From a virus: a stretch of 23,735 bases of DNA. A program made the translations under genes and the position numbers. Of the stretch, positions 15,020 through 22,317 are shown piece after piece (the first letter of the stretch is position 1; each line of letters begins with the position of its first letter). Where the stretch lies: the IMG/VR virus record IMGVR_UViG_3300010392_000273, positions 1-23,735 of that record, one strand, 5' to 3'. The notes under the pieces are model-generated. The model was not told the DNA's origin and searched no databases. It saw only the letters and a list, made by a program, of their open reading frames with translations.

Positions 15020-15365
15020 CTCCAATATTTAACTCTAAAAAATTCAAGTAAGTACGCTTAACGTCCTCTAAATCCTCCGCGTCTACCATAACTGCTAAGT
15101 CTGATACAGCAAGTGAAATATTATTAATAATTGCATCTGGTCTCTCCCTGTTAGAGATATTTAAGCAGGCAAAAACCTCCATTATCATATCCCAGGCATT
15201 CATATCTTGTTTTATCTTCCCTTGTTTGTCGTTAATTACTTCTTTAATTTTTAGGTATGCATCCATAGTGTTTTCGTAGTATGGGCCTGCTTTCAGGTGG
15301 TAGCCTTCAAGCGCCTCTCCAATAAGTAATATGCTCTGATTAATATATTCTTCTTTTGTCTTCAC
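15006..15365 (-). CDS. Helical protein, function unknown (GTG start)
   Basis: This 119-residue protein is mainly helical and acidic (IGEALEGYHLKAGPYYENTMD, in part, and AVSDLAVMVDAEDLEDVKR). The start is GTG, overlapping the TGA of the previous gene (GTGA), which supports coupling. No domain is recognised. It lies between an SH3-like small protein and a zinc-ribbon protein in the early block. Confidence 0.72.
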   Translation of the reverse strand: MKTKEEYINQSILLIGEALEGYHLKAGPYYENTMDAYLKIKEVINDKQGKIKQDMNAWDMIMEVFACLNISNRERPDAIINNISLAVSDLAVMVDAEDLEDVKRTYLNFLELNIGDGRV

Positions 15366-15550
15366 TGTTCTCTTTTTATAACCTTTGCGTAAATATCCTC
15401 ATATTCTCTTGCCAGCTTTGATTTAAGCACACCTATCCTGCCTACTACAACACCTACAGAGTTAACCTCTGTAATCCTTCCCGAGCGAATATAGCCATGA
15501 TAATAAAACCATACCTTATCGCCTATTTGGTACTCTTCTAATTTGTCCAT
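15362..15550 (-). CDS. Small SH3/KOW-like beta-barrel protein
   Basis: This 62-residue protein contains YQIGDKVWFYYHGYIRSGRI (7-26) followed by TEV..VGVVVG strands, the layout of small SH3-like, KOW or Tudor-type barrels that bind RNA or proteins. The C-terminus is a short helix. TTATTAAATT precedes the ATG, without a Shine-Dalgarno sequence. The gene is coupled to the next one by a 4-bp overlap. The fold assignment is by pattern only. Confidence 0.68.
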   Translation of the reverse strand: MDKLEEYQIGDKVWFYYHGYIRSGRITEVNSVGVVVGRIGVLKSKLAREYEDIYAKVIKREQ

Positions 15551-15569
15551 AATTTAATAAAGTAATATG

Positions 15570-16028
15570 TTATCCTTCTGAAACACCTTCTAATAAATCT
15601 ATTTCCGCTAATACCTCTTTAGTTGTTCTATCTACTTCCTTCGCTCGCTTCTTCTTTTTGCCTGTGCGAACCTCGTCCATCTTCTTACCGCAAAACTGGC
15701 ACTTAATGTATCCCAACCGTACATCAAAATAACTACAGCTGTGGGTGCAGGCTTTGCGCTTCTTCTTCGTTTTCTTCATAAGTGTTTTCTTTAATAAATA
15801 ACCTTGTTCATATGCCCAGTCTTTTGGTAGTCCATATGCTGTCGGATTGTGTACTTTTGCATGGCAATCGCTACACAACCATATCGCCTCATTCATATAG
15901 CTCCTCCCCCCGATGTGATGTTGGATTGCTGTGCCTTTGCCCGTATCTGGATCAACTGGTGTAATATTACACTCTTCACACATATGTAATTCGCCATTTA
16001 GTTTTTTATCGTATGTATGTGGTCTCAT
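15570..16028 (-). CDS. HNH endonuclease with second zinc ribbon
   Basis: This 152-residue protein has an HNH nuclease core. C17 and C20 (CEEC) pair with C52 and C55 (CSDC) to bind structural zinc. Catalytic candidates are H37/H38 (QHHIGGRS), N46 and H56-H60 (CHAKVHN). Residues 94-113 (CTHSC...CQFCGKK) form a second ribbon, and the remainder is very basic. HNH nucleases of this type serve as homing enzymes or packaging-linked nickases. Here it stands away from the terminase, in the early region. A free-standing homing endonuclease or a DNA-processing enzyme are the two options. Confidence 0.85.
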   Translation of the reverse strand: MRPHTYDKKLNGELHMCEECNITPVDPDTGKGTAIQHHIGGRSYMNEAIWLCSDCHAKVHNPTAYGLPKDWAYEQGYLLKKTLMKKTKKKRKACTHSCSYFDVRLGYIKCQFCGKKMDEVRTGKKKKRAKEVDRTTKEVLAEIDLLEGVSEG

Positions 16029-16069
16029 ATGTTTTACTTGATATATTATTACTTATTGTTACTGTCTTG

Positions 16070-16699
16070 TCAACTATTATTTATAGCCGCCATTCTTTCT
16101 CTTTCCTTAACAATCTCTTTTGCTGTTTTCATCTGATCTAATAAGCTTATCCTTCTCTTGTACATTTCAGGGCTACGCCTAAGAAAGCCACGAACAGCAG
16201 CGATATAATCTTCATACTGTTTTTTGTTTGCCTCACAGTAGTCTATAACAGCATGTATTGCCTTTAACGCGTCATACTTTTTAAACTCCTCTTCCTTCTC
16301 TATCTTCTTTGCAATTTCTTTCTTGTTTGTTTTTAAATACTCTAAATCTTTTTTTACATCTACATCTACTTCTACATCTACCTCTACATCTACAGGTTTT
16401 TTTAAACCCACTGGGTTTTGTTGGGTTTTTTCATCTTCAATTACCTTACGGGGTCTACCTCCCCTTGTTCCGTTTTTACGCGAAATATTTGCTTTTTCTT
16501 CCCATTTCTTTCTATCTATATCAAGTTGAATTTTTATAAAGTTGAATGCCGTTCTAATGGGGGACGATTTAGGAGGCTCTATATCTTCAATTGCGTAATC
16601 CATAAGAGCCTGTAGCAGTTGACCCTTTTCAGAATCACTCATGTCTTTTAATGCCTCATTATACGAATGATAAAAGACAAAAGACTTTTTTTTACTCAT
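16070..16699 (-). CDS. DUF6291-type phage protein
   Basis: This 209-residue protein begins SFVFYHSYNEALKDMSDSEK, the hallmark start of DUF6291 proteins, with AFNFIKIQLDIDRKKWEEKA and GTRGGRPRK following, as usual for the family. These genes generally lie near phage replication genes (DnaC or initiator-like), but the function is unproven and no helicase loader follows here. Residues 103-115 are a V-D-V-E-V-D repeat encoded by a hexamer microsatellite, a variable linker. The C-terminal helical part (about 130-209) is basic. It is the first gene after the 16700-16925 intergenic region, so it probably starts the early transcript. No Shine-Dalgarno sequence is seen. Confidence 0.8.
   Translation of the reverse strand: MSKKKSFVFYHSYNEALKDMSDSEKGQLLQALMDYAIEDIEPPKSSPIRTAFNFIKIQLDIDRKKWEEKANISRKNGTRGGRPRKVIEDEKTQQNPVGLKKPVDVEVDVEVDVDVKKDLEYLKTNKKEIAKKIEKEEEFKKYDALKAIHAVIDYCEANKKQYEDYIAAVRGFLRRSPEMYKRRISLLDQMKTAKEIVKERERMAAINNS
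16355..16394. repeat. Imperfect hexamer microsatellite inside the DUF6291 gene
   Basis: On the plus strand TACATC-type units (TACATC, TACTTC, TACCTC) repeat about six and two-thirds times, giving the VDVEVD linker of the protein. The unit is a multiple of three, so length change keeps the frame. Confidence 0.85.
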
Positions 16700-16773
16700 A
16701 CTTGGGCAATAATAAGTAATACGATATACAAGGCGTAATATATGACGAATGTAGTAAGATTCTGTTACAAGGT

Positions 16774-16787
16774 ATGTTTTGAAACAT
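16774..16787. promoter_or_regulatory. 14-bp palindrome, possible operator
   Basis: ATGTTT-TG-AAACAT is a perfect 6-bp inverted repeat with a 2-base centre. It sits between the interleaved repeats and the first early gene. No convincing promoter hexamers could be set beside it, so an operator role is tentative. Confidence 0.35.
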
Positions 16788-16862
16788 GAGTTAGACCTAA
16801 ATAATAAATTACATAAATGGGGGTATTTTTCAAGGTCTAACTCGAAGAAGCTACCCCCATTT
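16788..16862 (-). ncRNA. Interleaved inverted repeats with pseudoknot topology / terminator
   Basis: Two perfect 11-bp inverted repeats interlock. GAGTTAGACCT (16788-16798) pairs with 16833-16843, and AAATGGGGGTA (16815-16825) pairs with 16852-16862. In RNA from the minus strand the connecting loops are 8, 7 and 16 nt, compatible with an H-type pseudoknot, or with two alternative hairpins. The second stem, followed by ATTTATGTAATTTATTATTT, can also act as the terminator of the lysis transcript. It lies between the endolysin and the first early gene. Confidence 0.6.
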
Positions 16863-16878
16863 CCATAATCTAACTAAG

Positions 16879-16908
16879 TGGAGCCGCCCAGCATGTGAAC
16901 CGGCTCCA
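16879..16908 (-). terminator. GC-rich hairpin after the endolysin gene
   Basis: TGGAGCCG and CGGCTCCA form a perfect 8-bp stem with a 14-base loop, 18 bp beyond the endolysin stop. The tail (CTTAGTTAG in transcript sense) is not U-rich, so it may be an mRNA 3'-end stabiliser rather than a full terminator. Confidence 0.5.
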
Positions 16909-16925
16909 AATCACTCTACCAGAAG

Positions 16926-17915
16926 TTACTGGGATTGTACAGGGCCGGCTATATCTGTTAGATCCACCCTGCCATCCTTATTTTTATCGTAATTTGTTAC
17001 TAAATATTGCACAATAGAAGCACCGACCGTGACTGCTAAACCAGCTACAACAGAAGTAAAGCCATCTTGTGTATCTTGTAAATTATCAGCAAAGTAAATT
17101 ACTGAGGTAATGCCAGCAAATAGCCAGGCAGGCCATGTATATTTGAAAAGTTGTCTAAGATAGTTACTTTTAAATGTAGTATCTACCCATGAATGCCATC
17201 GTGCTTTTAGTCCTCGCGCCTTTAATTCCTCCCCAATACCAGTAACCAAGATATCGCCGTTTATACTAGTTTTAAATAACTCCCGTTCATTTTGTATCTG
17301 TTCTAATAGGGCTTGTTGTCTTGCTTCACTTTCTTCTTTTAGCGCGATAAGTTCTTCATCATATAGTGCTCGCAGCTCGTTTTGTTCTTTTTGCAGGTTC
17401 TCTAGTTTTTCCTCATGTATAGACCGCAAGTCTTGAATCTGTATATTTAGATTTTTAATCTTCTCCTGTTTTTGTTTTAATAAGTTACTCACCGTAGGAA
17501 ATGTAATATATAAAGTAGGGTTTACATACTTCTTACCCTTCATAAGGGCAAAATGTAGGTGGTTGCCTGTTGCATACCCTGTCTTGCCGCTAAACCCTAT
17601 GACTTGCCCAGAAACCACCTTTGTACCTTTCCGTAAACCAGGGTGAATGCTTTTCAAATGCCAATATTTCGAGACAAACCCGTCTTTATGCTTAATAATT
17701 ACATAATTAGCAGGGGTTTTTGTGGTTGGTGTTTTAGCTACTCTACCCTTTCTTGATATGCCTATAATGACACCATTATCAATACTTCTAACTCTAAAAA
17801 TACCGCCAAAATCAACCCCATAATGAAAGTCTGATACTTGTTTGCCATTAACTATTATGCTCCTCTTTCCGTATTTAGACGTAATTTTCTTAGTGCCAAA
17901 AAAAGGACTATTCAT
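16926..17915 (-). CDS. M23 peptidase endolysin fused to membrane segments and a calcium-loop motif
   Basis: The ATG at 17915 gives 329 residues. AAGAGA lies 4 bases before it. A TTG at 17939 would extend it by 8. Residues 10-135 form an M23 (LytM-like) metallopeptidase that cleaves peptidoglycan peptides: H31 and D35 in HYGVD, H86 in YWHL, H119 and H121 in NHLHF. Residues 145-215 are a glutamate- and leucine-rich coiled coil. Two hydrophobic segments follow (about 258-276 and 287-306). The end, DKNKDGRVDLTD (310-321), matches a 12-residue EF-hand/dockerin calcium loop. The coiled coil and membrane part suggest self-anchoring or oligomeric lysis at the membrane, unlike plain soluble endolysins. 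It overlaps the holin-like gene by 8 bp. Confidence 0.9.
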   Translation of the reverse strand: MNSPFFGTKKITSKYGKRSIIVNGKQVSDFHYGVDFGGIFRVRSIDNGVIIGISRKGRVAKTPTTKTPANYVIIKHKDGFVSKYWHLKSIHPGLRKGTKVVSGQVIGFSGKTGYATGNHLHFALMKGKKYVNPTLYITFPTVSNLLKQKQEKIKNLNIQIQDLRSIHEEKLENLQKEQNELRALYDEELIALKEESEARQQALLEQIQNERELFKTSINGDILVTGIGEELKARGLKARWHSWVDTTFKSNYLRQLFKYTWPAWLFAGITSVIYFADNLQDTQDGFTSVVAGLAVTVGASIVQYLVTNYDKNKDGRVDLTDIAGPVQSQ

Positions 17916-18177
17916 TGATTCTCTTAGTAATATAGTCAAACTTTTCTAATAGATTCTCCAGTGCATTAGTATTGTTCTCAAGTGCGCTCTGTACGCCTGA
18001 TGTTACCTCTGTAATCTGCCTTGTCATATGAATTAATGTATTATAAGATTCAACTATTTGAATCTCACGCTCCCTAATTTGTGACTGTGAATCTTTCCGA
18101 TAAAACCATAAAATTATTAGTACAACTCCCGCAGTGCCTAAGTCTAGAATATTAGCTAATATAGGTATTACGTCCAT
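17908..18177 (-). CDS. Holin-like small membrane protein (BhlA/UviB style)
   Basis: This 89-residue protein has a short N-terminal outside segment, one hydrophobic helix (about 5-27, ILANILDLGTAGVVLIILWF), a basic YRKDS anchor, and a long coiled-coil-like cytoplasmic tail with many Q, E and N. This is the build of the BhlA/UviB class of holin-like proteins. It immediately precedes the endolysin with overlap, and its ATG lies 2 bp after the ejection protein stop. A holin or endolysin-release role is well supported by context. Proof of pore formation is lacking. Confidence 0.8.
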   Translation of the reverse strand: MDVIPILANILDLGTAGVVLIILWFYRKDSQSQIREREIQIVESYNTLIHMTRQITEVTSGVQSALENNTNALENLLEKFDYITKRINE

Positions 18178-18179
18178 GC

Positions 18180-20621
18180 CTAGCTACTTAATATTCTCCG
18201 TACATTAGTAAACCATTCCGCCGCCTGTTTCTCACTAGAGTACTCGTTAGGGATACTCTTCATCATAGTTTGAAACTCCCCCTCATTTAGTGTTCCGGCT
18301 CCTCTTGCTTGGTTTATAAGTCCAGCTGCAAGCGTTGCCATTTGATTATATGCCACAATTCTATCAGTGAAGTCTTGATTTGTGGCTTTGCCAATATCAG
18401 TACCTATACGACTTATTATCCCTAGCGGCCCAACCGTTGTGCCTTTTTGTGCTAGGGATTGCTCACCGCCGAGACCGTATAGCCGCTCCATTTCACTAAT
18501 CGCTCCCTCTAGTTTATTCCCAGGACTTGCCTCCTCCCCTGTAGTACCCCCTAGCCCCATAAGCTGGATTATCTGTGTTGATTCTTTACTGTCAAAACCC
18601 GCCATTTGGAGTACAATCGTAGCAGATGCAGGGTTAGATAATGCCTGGTTTAATAACGTCTTATCATTAAATAACATTTCCGCCGTGAGTATGGTTTCTT
18701 CTTTAGGGGCTGTTTTAGCGTATGCGCGCGCCATAGCTTGGCCTGGTTCCACTCCCTCCCTTACAGACCTCTCTACTATGTTCTCCTGATCTTTTAAGAT
18801 ATCATCTACTGCCTCCTCTGGGGTCCGCTGTACTAACCCTGTTGCCGCAATTGGCCCAAGTTTTCCAGCTGTACGCATTAATGTATCTGAAGCGGACTGT
18901 ATCGTAGTATCATCGGCTAGCATCTTTATTGCATTATTTAACTTGTCAACAGGAAAGCGCTTTGGGACTTTTACATTCCCACCGAGAAAATCAACAACAT
19001 CTGCTGTTTTTCTGAATACCTTCCCTACTAAACGTTCTCCCCCAGCCGATTGCATAAATCTAGAACCAACATAACCGAGACCTGCCCCAGCCGGGCCACC
19101 TAATGCCATTCCTGTACCAGCACCGGCTAGTCCCCCCATACCGAGTGCGTCTTGTAGCATATCTGTGGCCGTCCTCTGCGGTCTAGCTTTATTGGCGGCA
19201 GACTCTGCCCAAACGCCTAATCTTTTACCAATCTCCACTTTTTTGTTTAAGTCTCTAAATACGGAAACCCCCGCATTATCAAAAGTTTCATCCAATACAT
19301 CATTTGCAGCACCGTACGCCCTTGCGTATACCTTTTGCACGCTTGGCCGGGCATCGCCCTTAAAGTTAGCAATATCCCCCCACCCTTGTTTTGCGCTGTA
19401 AAGCTCATCGGGTGTAATTGTTGTTCTCCCCGCAAACTCCTCATTAATATCTTTAATAACATCTTGTATCGGCTTTTTTAATCTTCTATTTGTTGTTCTC
19501 GCAAGTTCTGCTTCTAGGGGCGCTAAGACTTCATCTAAGGTAACTACCACGCCACTCTCACTTAAATCCTTAGCTATTTTGGGAACTTCAGGGCCATACA
19601 CTTTTAAAATATTATCTCCTAGCTGTTGCAAATCATCCGCACTTTTTATCGCTTTACCAGACCATACATTAGTATCCTCTAGAGCCTCTAGGGTTGCTTT
19701 CTCAAGCCTCGCACCTTTAATTCCTGCGCCTCTATTAGGGGCAGCACCGCCAACCGCTTTATTCAGTCCTACTTGTTCCCGTTCTGAAGCAGCAGTACGA
19801 AGTTTATCGCTAATACTTTGTCGCGGCGTTGGTGTTATATCGTATGTTCTGCCTAAGTCATCGAGTACCGCTCCTGCATCCGCTAATCCCTCCTCTGCCG
19901 CAGGTGCTATCCTATCTGCAAAATCTTGCAAGCGCTGTACTTGCATAGGATCATCTAAATTAGTTACTCTAGCTAGGTCGTCGTATGCTGCAGTAAAAGG
20001 CGATTCTCCTCCTGCGCTCAAAACATCATCAAATGTATTCGCCGCTGGGTTTTTAGAAAATCCTTTAGCTACTTTCCCAACACCTTTCCCGATTGCGCCT
20101 AATGCGCCCCCTGTAATACCACCTGTCGCAGCTCCTTGAAGTGTCTCGCCGACAATATCTCCCTCCCGCAAATCAGCATTAGAAAAACCAGACATACCAC
20201 CGGCTACCGCTCCTGCTTTAGCTAACCCTGCAATCCCGCTGCCCCCTGGCACGAAAAAAGCGCCAACGCCTGCAGCATTTTGGACGTTCTTACCCAATGG
20301 ATTTTGTACATACTGATCCCATTCGTCAGAAGACATATAAGCTGGAGTATATTCTGCATCTCCCCGCTCTTCCCTTGTCTTTAGCTCTCTAAATTGTTCG
20401 CTAATACCGCTAGTAGTATCAGCAAAGGGCTGCACCAGTGCTGCGCCTATCTGGTCTAAAATGCCGTAATCTTTTGGTTCTGGTGCAATTGAGTCAACAA
20501 CCTCACCAGACTTGTCCAACATGTCGTATTTATATCCAGGATTCTCCTGTAAAAACTTTTCTGCTTCTTGTCCTACTAGTATTTGTCCTTTTTTATAGTT
20601 CATATTATTGATATCCGGCAT
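18180..20621 (-). CDS. Large glycine-zipper internal virion / ejection protein
   Basis: At 813 residues this is the largest product. Three glycine- and alanine-rich hydrophobic stretches stand out: about 115-145 (AAGVGAFFVPGGSGIAGLAK), 158-187 (GGITGGALGAIGKGVGKVAK) and 493-520 (GMGGLAGAGTGMALGG). These are typical of proteins that leave the capsid and insert in the host envelope during DNA delivery. The rest is alpha-helical and charged. Length and location next to the lysis genes fit podovirus ejection proteins (P22 gp16/gp20 or T7 gp15/gp16 as analogues, not homologues shown). A tape measure is less likely because no tail-tube genes exist. It overlaps the previous gene by 17 bp and has no Shine-Dalgarno sequence. 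Confidence 0.78.
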   Translation of the reverse strand: MPDINNMNYKKGQILVGQEAEKFLQENPGYKYDMLDKSGEVVDSIAPEPKDYGILDQIGAALVQPFADTTSGISEQFRELKTREERGDAEYTPAYMSSDEWDQYVQNPLGKNVQNAAGVGAFFVPGGSGIAGLAKAGAVAGGMSGFSNADLREGDIVGETLQGAATGGITGGALGAIGKGVGKVAKGFSKNPAANTFDDVLSAGGESPFTAAYDDLARVTNLDDPMQVQRLQDFADRIAPAAEEGLADAGAVLDDLGRTYDITPTPRQSISDKLRTAASEREQVGLNKAVGGAAPNRGAGIKGARLEKATLEALEDTNVWSGKAIKSADDLQQLGDNILKVYGPEVPKIAKDLSESGVVVTLDEVLAPLEAELARTTNRRLKKPIQDVIKDINEEFAGRTTITPDELYSAKQGWGDIANFKGDARPSVQKVYARAYGAANDVLDETFDNAGVSVFRDLNKKVEIGKRLGVWAESAANKARPQRTATDMLQDALGMGGLAGAGTGMALGGPAGAGLGYVGSRFMQSAGGERLVGKVFRKTADVVDFLGGNVKVPKRFPVDKLNNAIKMLADDTTIQSASDTLMRTAGKLGPIAATGLVQRTPEEAVDDILKDQENIVERSVREGVEPGQAMARAYAKTAPKEETILTAEMLFNDKTLLNQALSNPASATIVLQMAGFDSKESTQIIQLMGLGGTTGEEASPGNKLEGAISEMERLYGLGGEQSLAQKGTTVGPLGIISRIGTDIGKATNQDFTDRIVAYNQMATLAAGLINQARGAGTLNEGEFQTMMKSIPNEYSSEKQAAEWFTNVRRILSS

Positions 20622-21489
20622 ACTTTCTATTACCGGTTGCCCAGTTATAAAAGTCTCCAGTACGTAAAGTTAAATCATTTAGAAATGGATCACTCGCTAC
20701 TGATTTATCTAGTTGCCTGCTTACATTAGGGAAAAGCCTGTTAAATTCTTGAGCAACAGGCTGGGAAAGTGAATCAGCAATATTTGCCATACCTCCTGCA
20801 TAACCCTTAGCTAGTTTTTTGACCTGTCCACCAAGAGAACCATCATTAGCTTGATCGCCTACCCTCACAACCGTCTGTTCACCATTGTTTATAGGGTTGC
20901 CGTTTGCATCCCTGCCCATTTGTGTATTTAATATCTTCATTTGCCATTCCCTCGCCTTTTTGGCCGCTCTGTTTTGTGCTCTTCTCGCCTCTCTTGCAAG
21001 GGCTGCTTGTTGCGCCAGTTGACTTGCGATGCGCTCACTTTCGGTATCTGCCTGCCATTTTGTCATCGCATTATCCCGCTTTAGAATGCCAGCTTGATAA
21101 TCTCTCACAAAGTTTTGCCCAGAGTTTGACAAAAAATCATCAACTAGGGAATTAACTAAATTAACCCCCTCTTGTTCTGCTCCCCGCCCCCTTGAAATAT
21201 CAGCTAACTGATATGCCAGGGGGTTTTGTTCTGAGGCCGTTATCCTATTCTTTTGACCAGCTGTAACCAGCCTCCCCCTTGTTCTATTCTGAACATTTTT
21301 AGGAAGGTCGCGGATTAGCTTTTCAGTATCATATGCCGATTTACGAAGACCTTCAAGAGCCGTTAGACGGTCATCTAAGTTATATTTATCTTTAATATCT
21401 TGCTGTCCGCTTTTTTCTTCTTCTTTATATCTGTCGACAATATTACCAAGATTTCTAGAGGCTCTCCTTACCGCTCTAAATGAGGCCAT
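20605..21489 (-). CDS. Helical putative ejection / internal virion protein
   Basis: This 294-residue, highly basic and helical protein has a coiled-coil-like middle (QLAQQAALAREARRAQNRAA and following AKKAREWQMKIL). The start (MASFRAVRRASRNLGNIVDR) is arginine-rich. A glycine-rich turn and an amphipathic end follow. The composition is that of a smaller ejection protein such as P22 gp7 or T7 gp14, and it overlaps the large glycine-zipper gene. No enzyme motif is visible. The upstream sequence is A/T-rich without a Shine-Dalgarno sequence. Confidence 0.75.
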   Translation of the reverse strand: MASFRAVRRASRNLGNIVDRYKEEEKSGQQDIKDKYNLDDRLTALEGLRKSAYDTEKLIRDLPKNVQNRTRGRLVTAGQKNRITASEQNPLAYQLADISRGRGAEQEGVNLVNSLVDDFLSNSGQNFVRDYQAGILKRDNAMTKWQADTESERIASQLAQQAALAREARRAQNRAAKKAREWQMKILNTQMGRDANGNPINNGEQTVVRVGDQANDGSLGGQVKKLAKGYAGGMANIADSLSQPVAQEFNRLFPNVSRQLDKSVASDPFLNDLTLRTGDFYNWATGNRKYAGYQ

Positions 21490-21520
21490 AACAATTCATA
21501 AAAAGTAAACACATGCTGGA

Positions 21521-21913
21521 TTATCTAGTTAGTATCTGGTAGACGTGTGCCCGTATATTCACAGTACCAGAAAAACTTGTATTATAGTTTACCACATTAG
21601 AAGTAAACACCTTATTATCCACTTTTGCATTAGATATTACAAGGTTTTCTGTGACTATTTGTGTATATATTTCGACTATAATAGCGCCGCCTTTAGTTTC
21701 ATGCTCTACCTCAATTGAAGCCTCTCCCGGCGTGGTTGTCATAGACATAAAGTCAAATACTGCTGCCGGAACCGCAACGGCAATATCAAAAACCTTTTTT
21801 AATCGTAATGTAGACGTATAGACATCTTGTCTACCGCGCAGCATATCAACATATACGTCACCTGTCGGACTTTGATAGTACTCTGGTATGGGATTTAGTG
21901 CACCCTCTTTCAT
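21521..21913 (-). CDS. Small structural protein with shared N-terminal module (third of three)
   Basis: This 130-residue protein begins MKEGALNPIPEYYQSPTGD, matching the first 27 or so residues of the protein at 22286-22663 and, more weakly, that at 21910-22317. The rest is a different beta-rich domain (ASIEVEHETKGGAIIVEIYT), so the conserved part looks like a docking tag. The ATG overlaps the TGA of the preceding gene. By position after the LamG protein it may be a tail-tip or fibre component. No known family is recognised. Confidence 0.8.
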   Translation of the reverse strand: MKEGALNPIPEYYQSPTGDVYVDMLRGRQDVYTSTLRLKKVFDIAVAVPAAVFDFMSMTTTPGEASIEVEHETKGGAIIVEIYTQIVTENLVISNAKVDNKVFTSNVVNYNTSFSGTVNIRAHVYQILTR

Positions 21914-22317
21914 ACAGTAAAATCAATAAAATATATTTCAATAGCGCATTCTCCAGTTAAATCCATAAGGTATGAATTCCAGAATGTAAGTATAATAGTA
22001 TCCTTGGTTATATCTGTTAGCTCACAGTAAACCGTCCCCCCTAACGTGCCGTCTAGTTGGTGTGTAGAGGGAAGGCTTTGCCACTCTCCACTGTTAGTTT
22101 TTATACGTATGAATGGTTCATATATTTTGCCAGCATTATGCGTTACCGTGATAATCTCTTCAAAAGAACCGCCAAGCGTAATACTTCCCCTATATGTAAA
22201 TATAACCCCCAAAATAGTATCATCAATGAGCGCACCAACACCCAAGCGCTCAATATGCGTCGGTAATGTCGGCGCTGTATAAAATTTAGGTTGTTGTTCT
22301 ATCGAGGCTTCCTTCAA
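21910..22317 (-). CDS. Small structural protein with diverged shared N-terminal module (second of three)
   Basis: This 135-residue protein starts at a TTG. MKEASIEQQPKFYTAPTLPT is a weaker version of the module in its two neighbours (M-K/R-E, P at position 10, FY/YY and T-rich turn). The body is beta-rich (SITLGGSFEEIITVTH, NSYLMDLTGECAIEIYFIDF). It overlaps the preceding gene by 32 bp, and no alternative ATG gives the shared start, which supports the TTG. Probably a tail or fibre accessory protein. Confidence 0.75.
   Translation of the reverse strand: MKEASIEQQPKFYTAPTLPTHIERLGVGALIDDTILGVIFTYRGSITLGGSFEEIITVTHNAGKIYEPFIRIKTNSGEWQSLPSTHQLDGTLGGTVYCELTDITKDTIILTFWNSYLMDLTGECAIEIYFIDFTV

Noticed and set aside
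16692-16787. 31-residue frame (MFQNIPCNRILL...) before the DUF6291 gene
   Set aside because: It ends inside the next gene's start and could be a leader peptide, but the composition is unremarkable, no ribosome site is seen, and the AT-rich region gives such frames easily.
17913-17939. TTG start for the endolysin
   Set aside because: The ATG at 17915 has AAGAGA upstream and gives a normal M23 start, so the TTG extension is less likely.
19579-20139. 186-codon open frame on the plus strand
   Set aside because: It lies antisense within the 813-residue ejection gene and has the composition of a reverse-frame translation, with no motif and no start signal.
18180-20621. Tape measure protein
   Set aside because: No tail tube, sheath or baseplate genes accompany it, and the glycine-zipper segments fit an ejection protein better.
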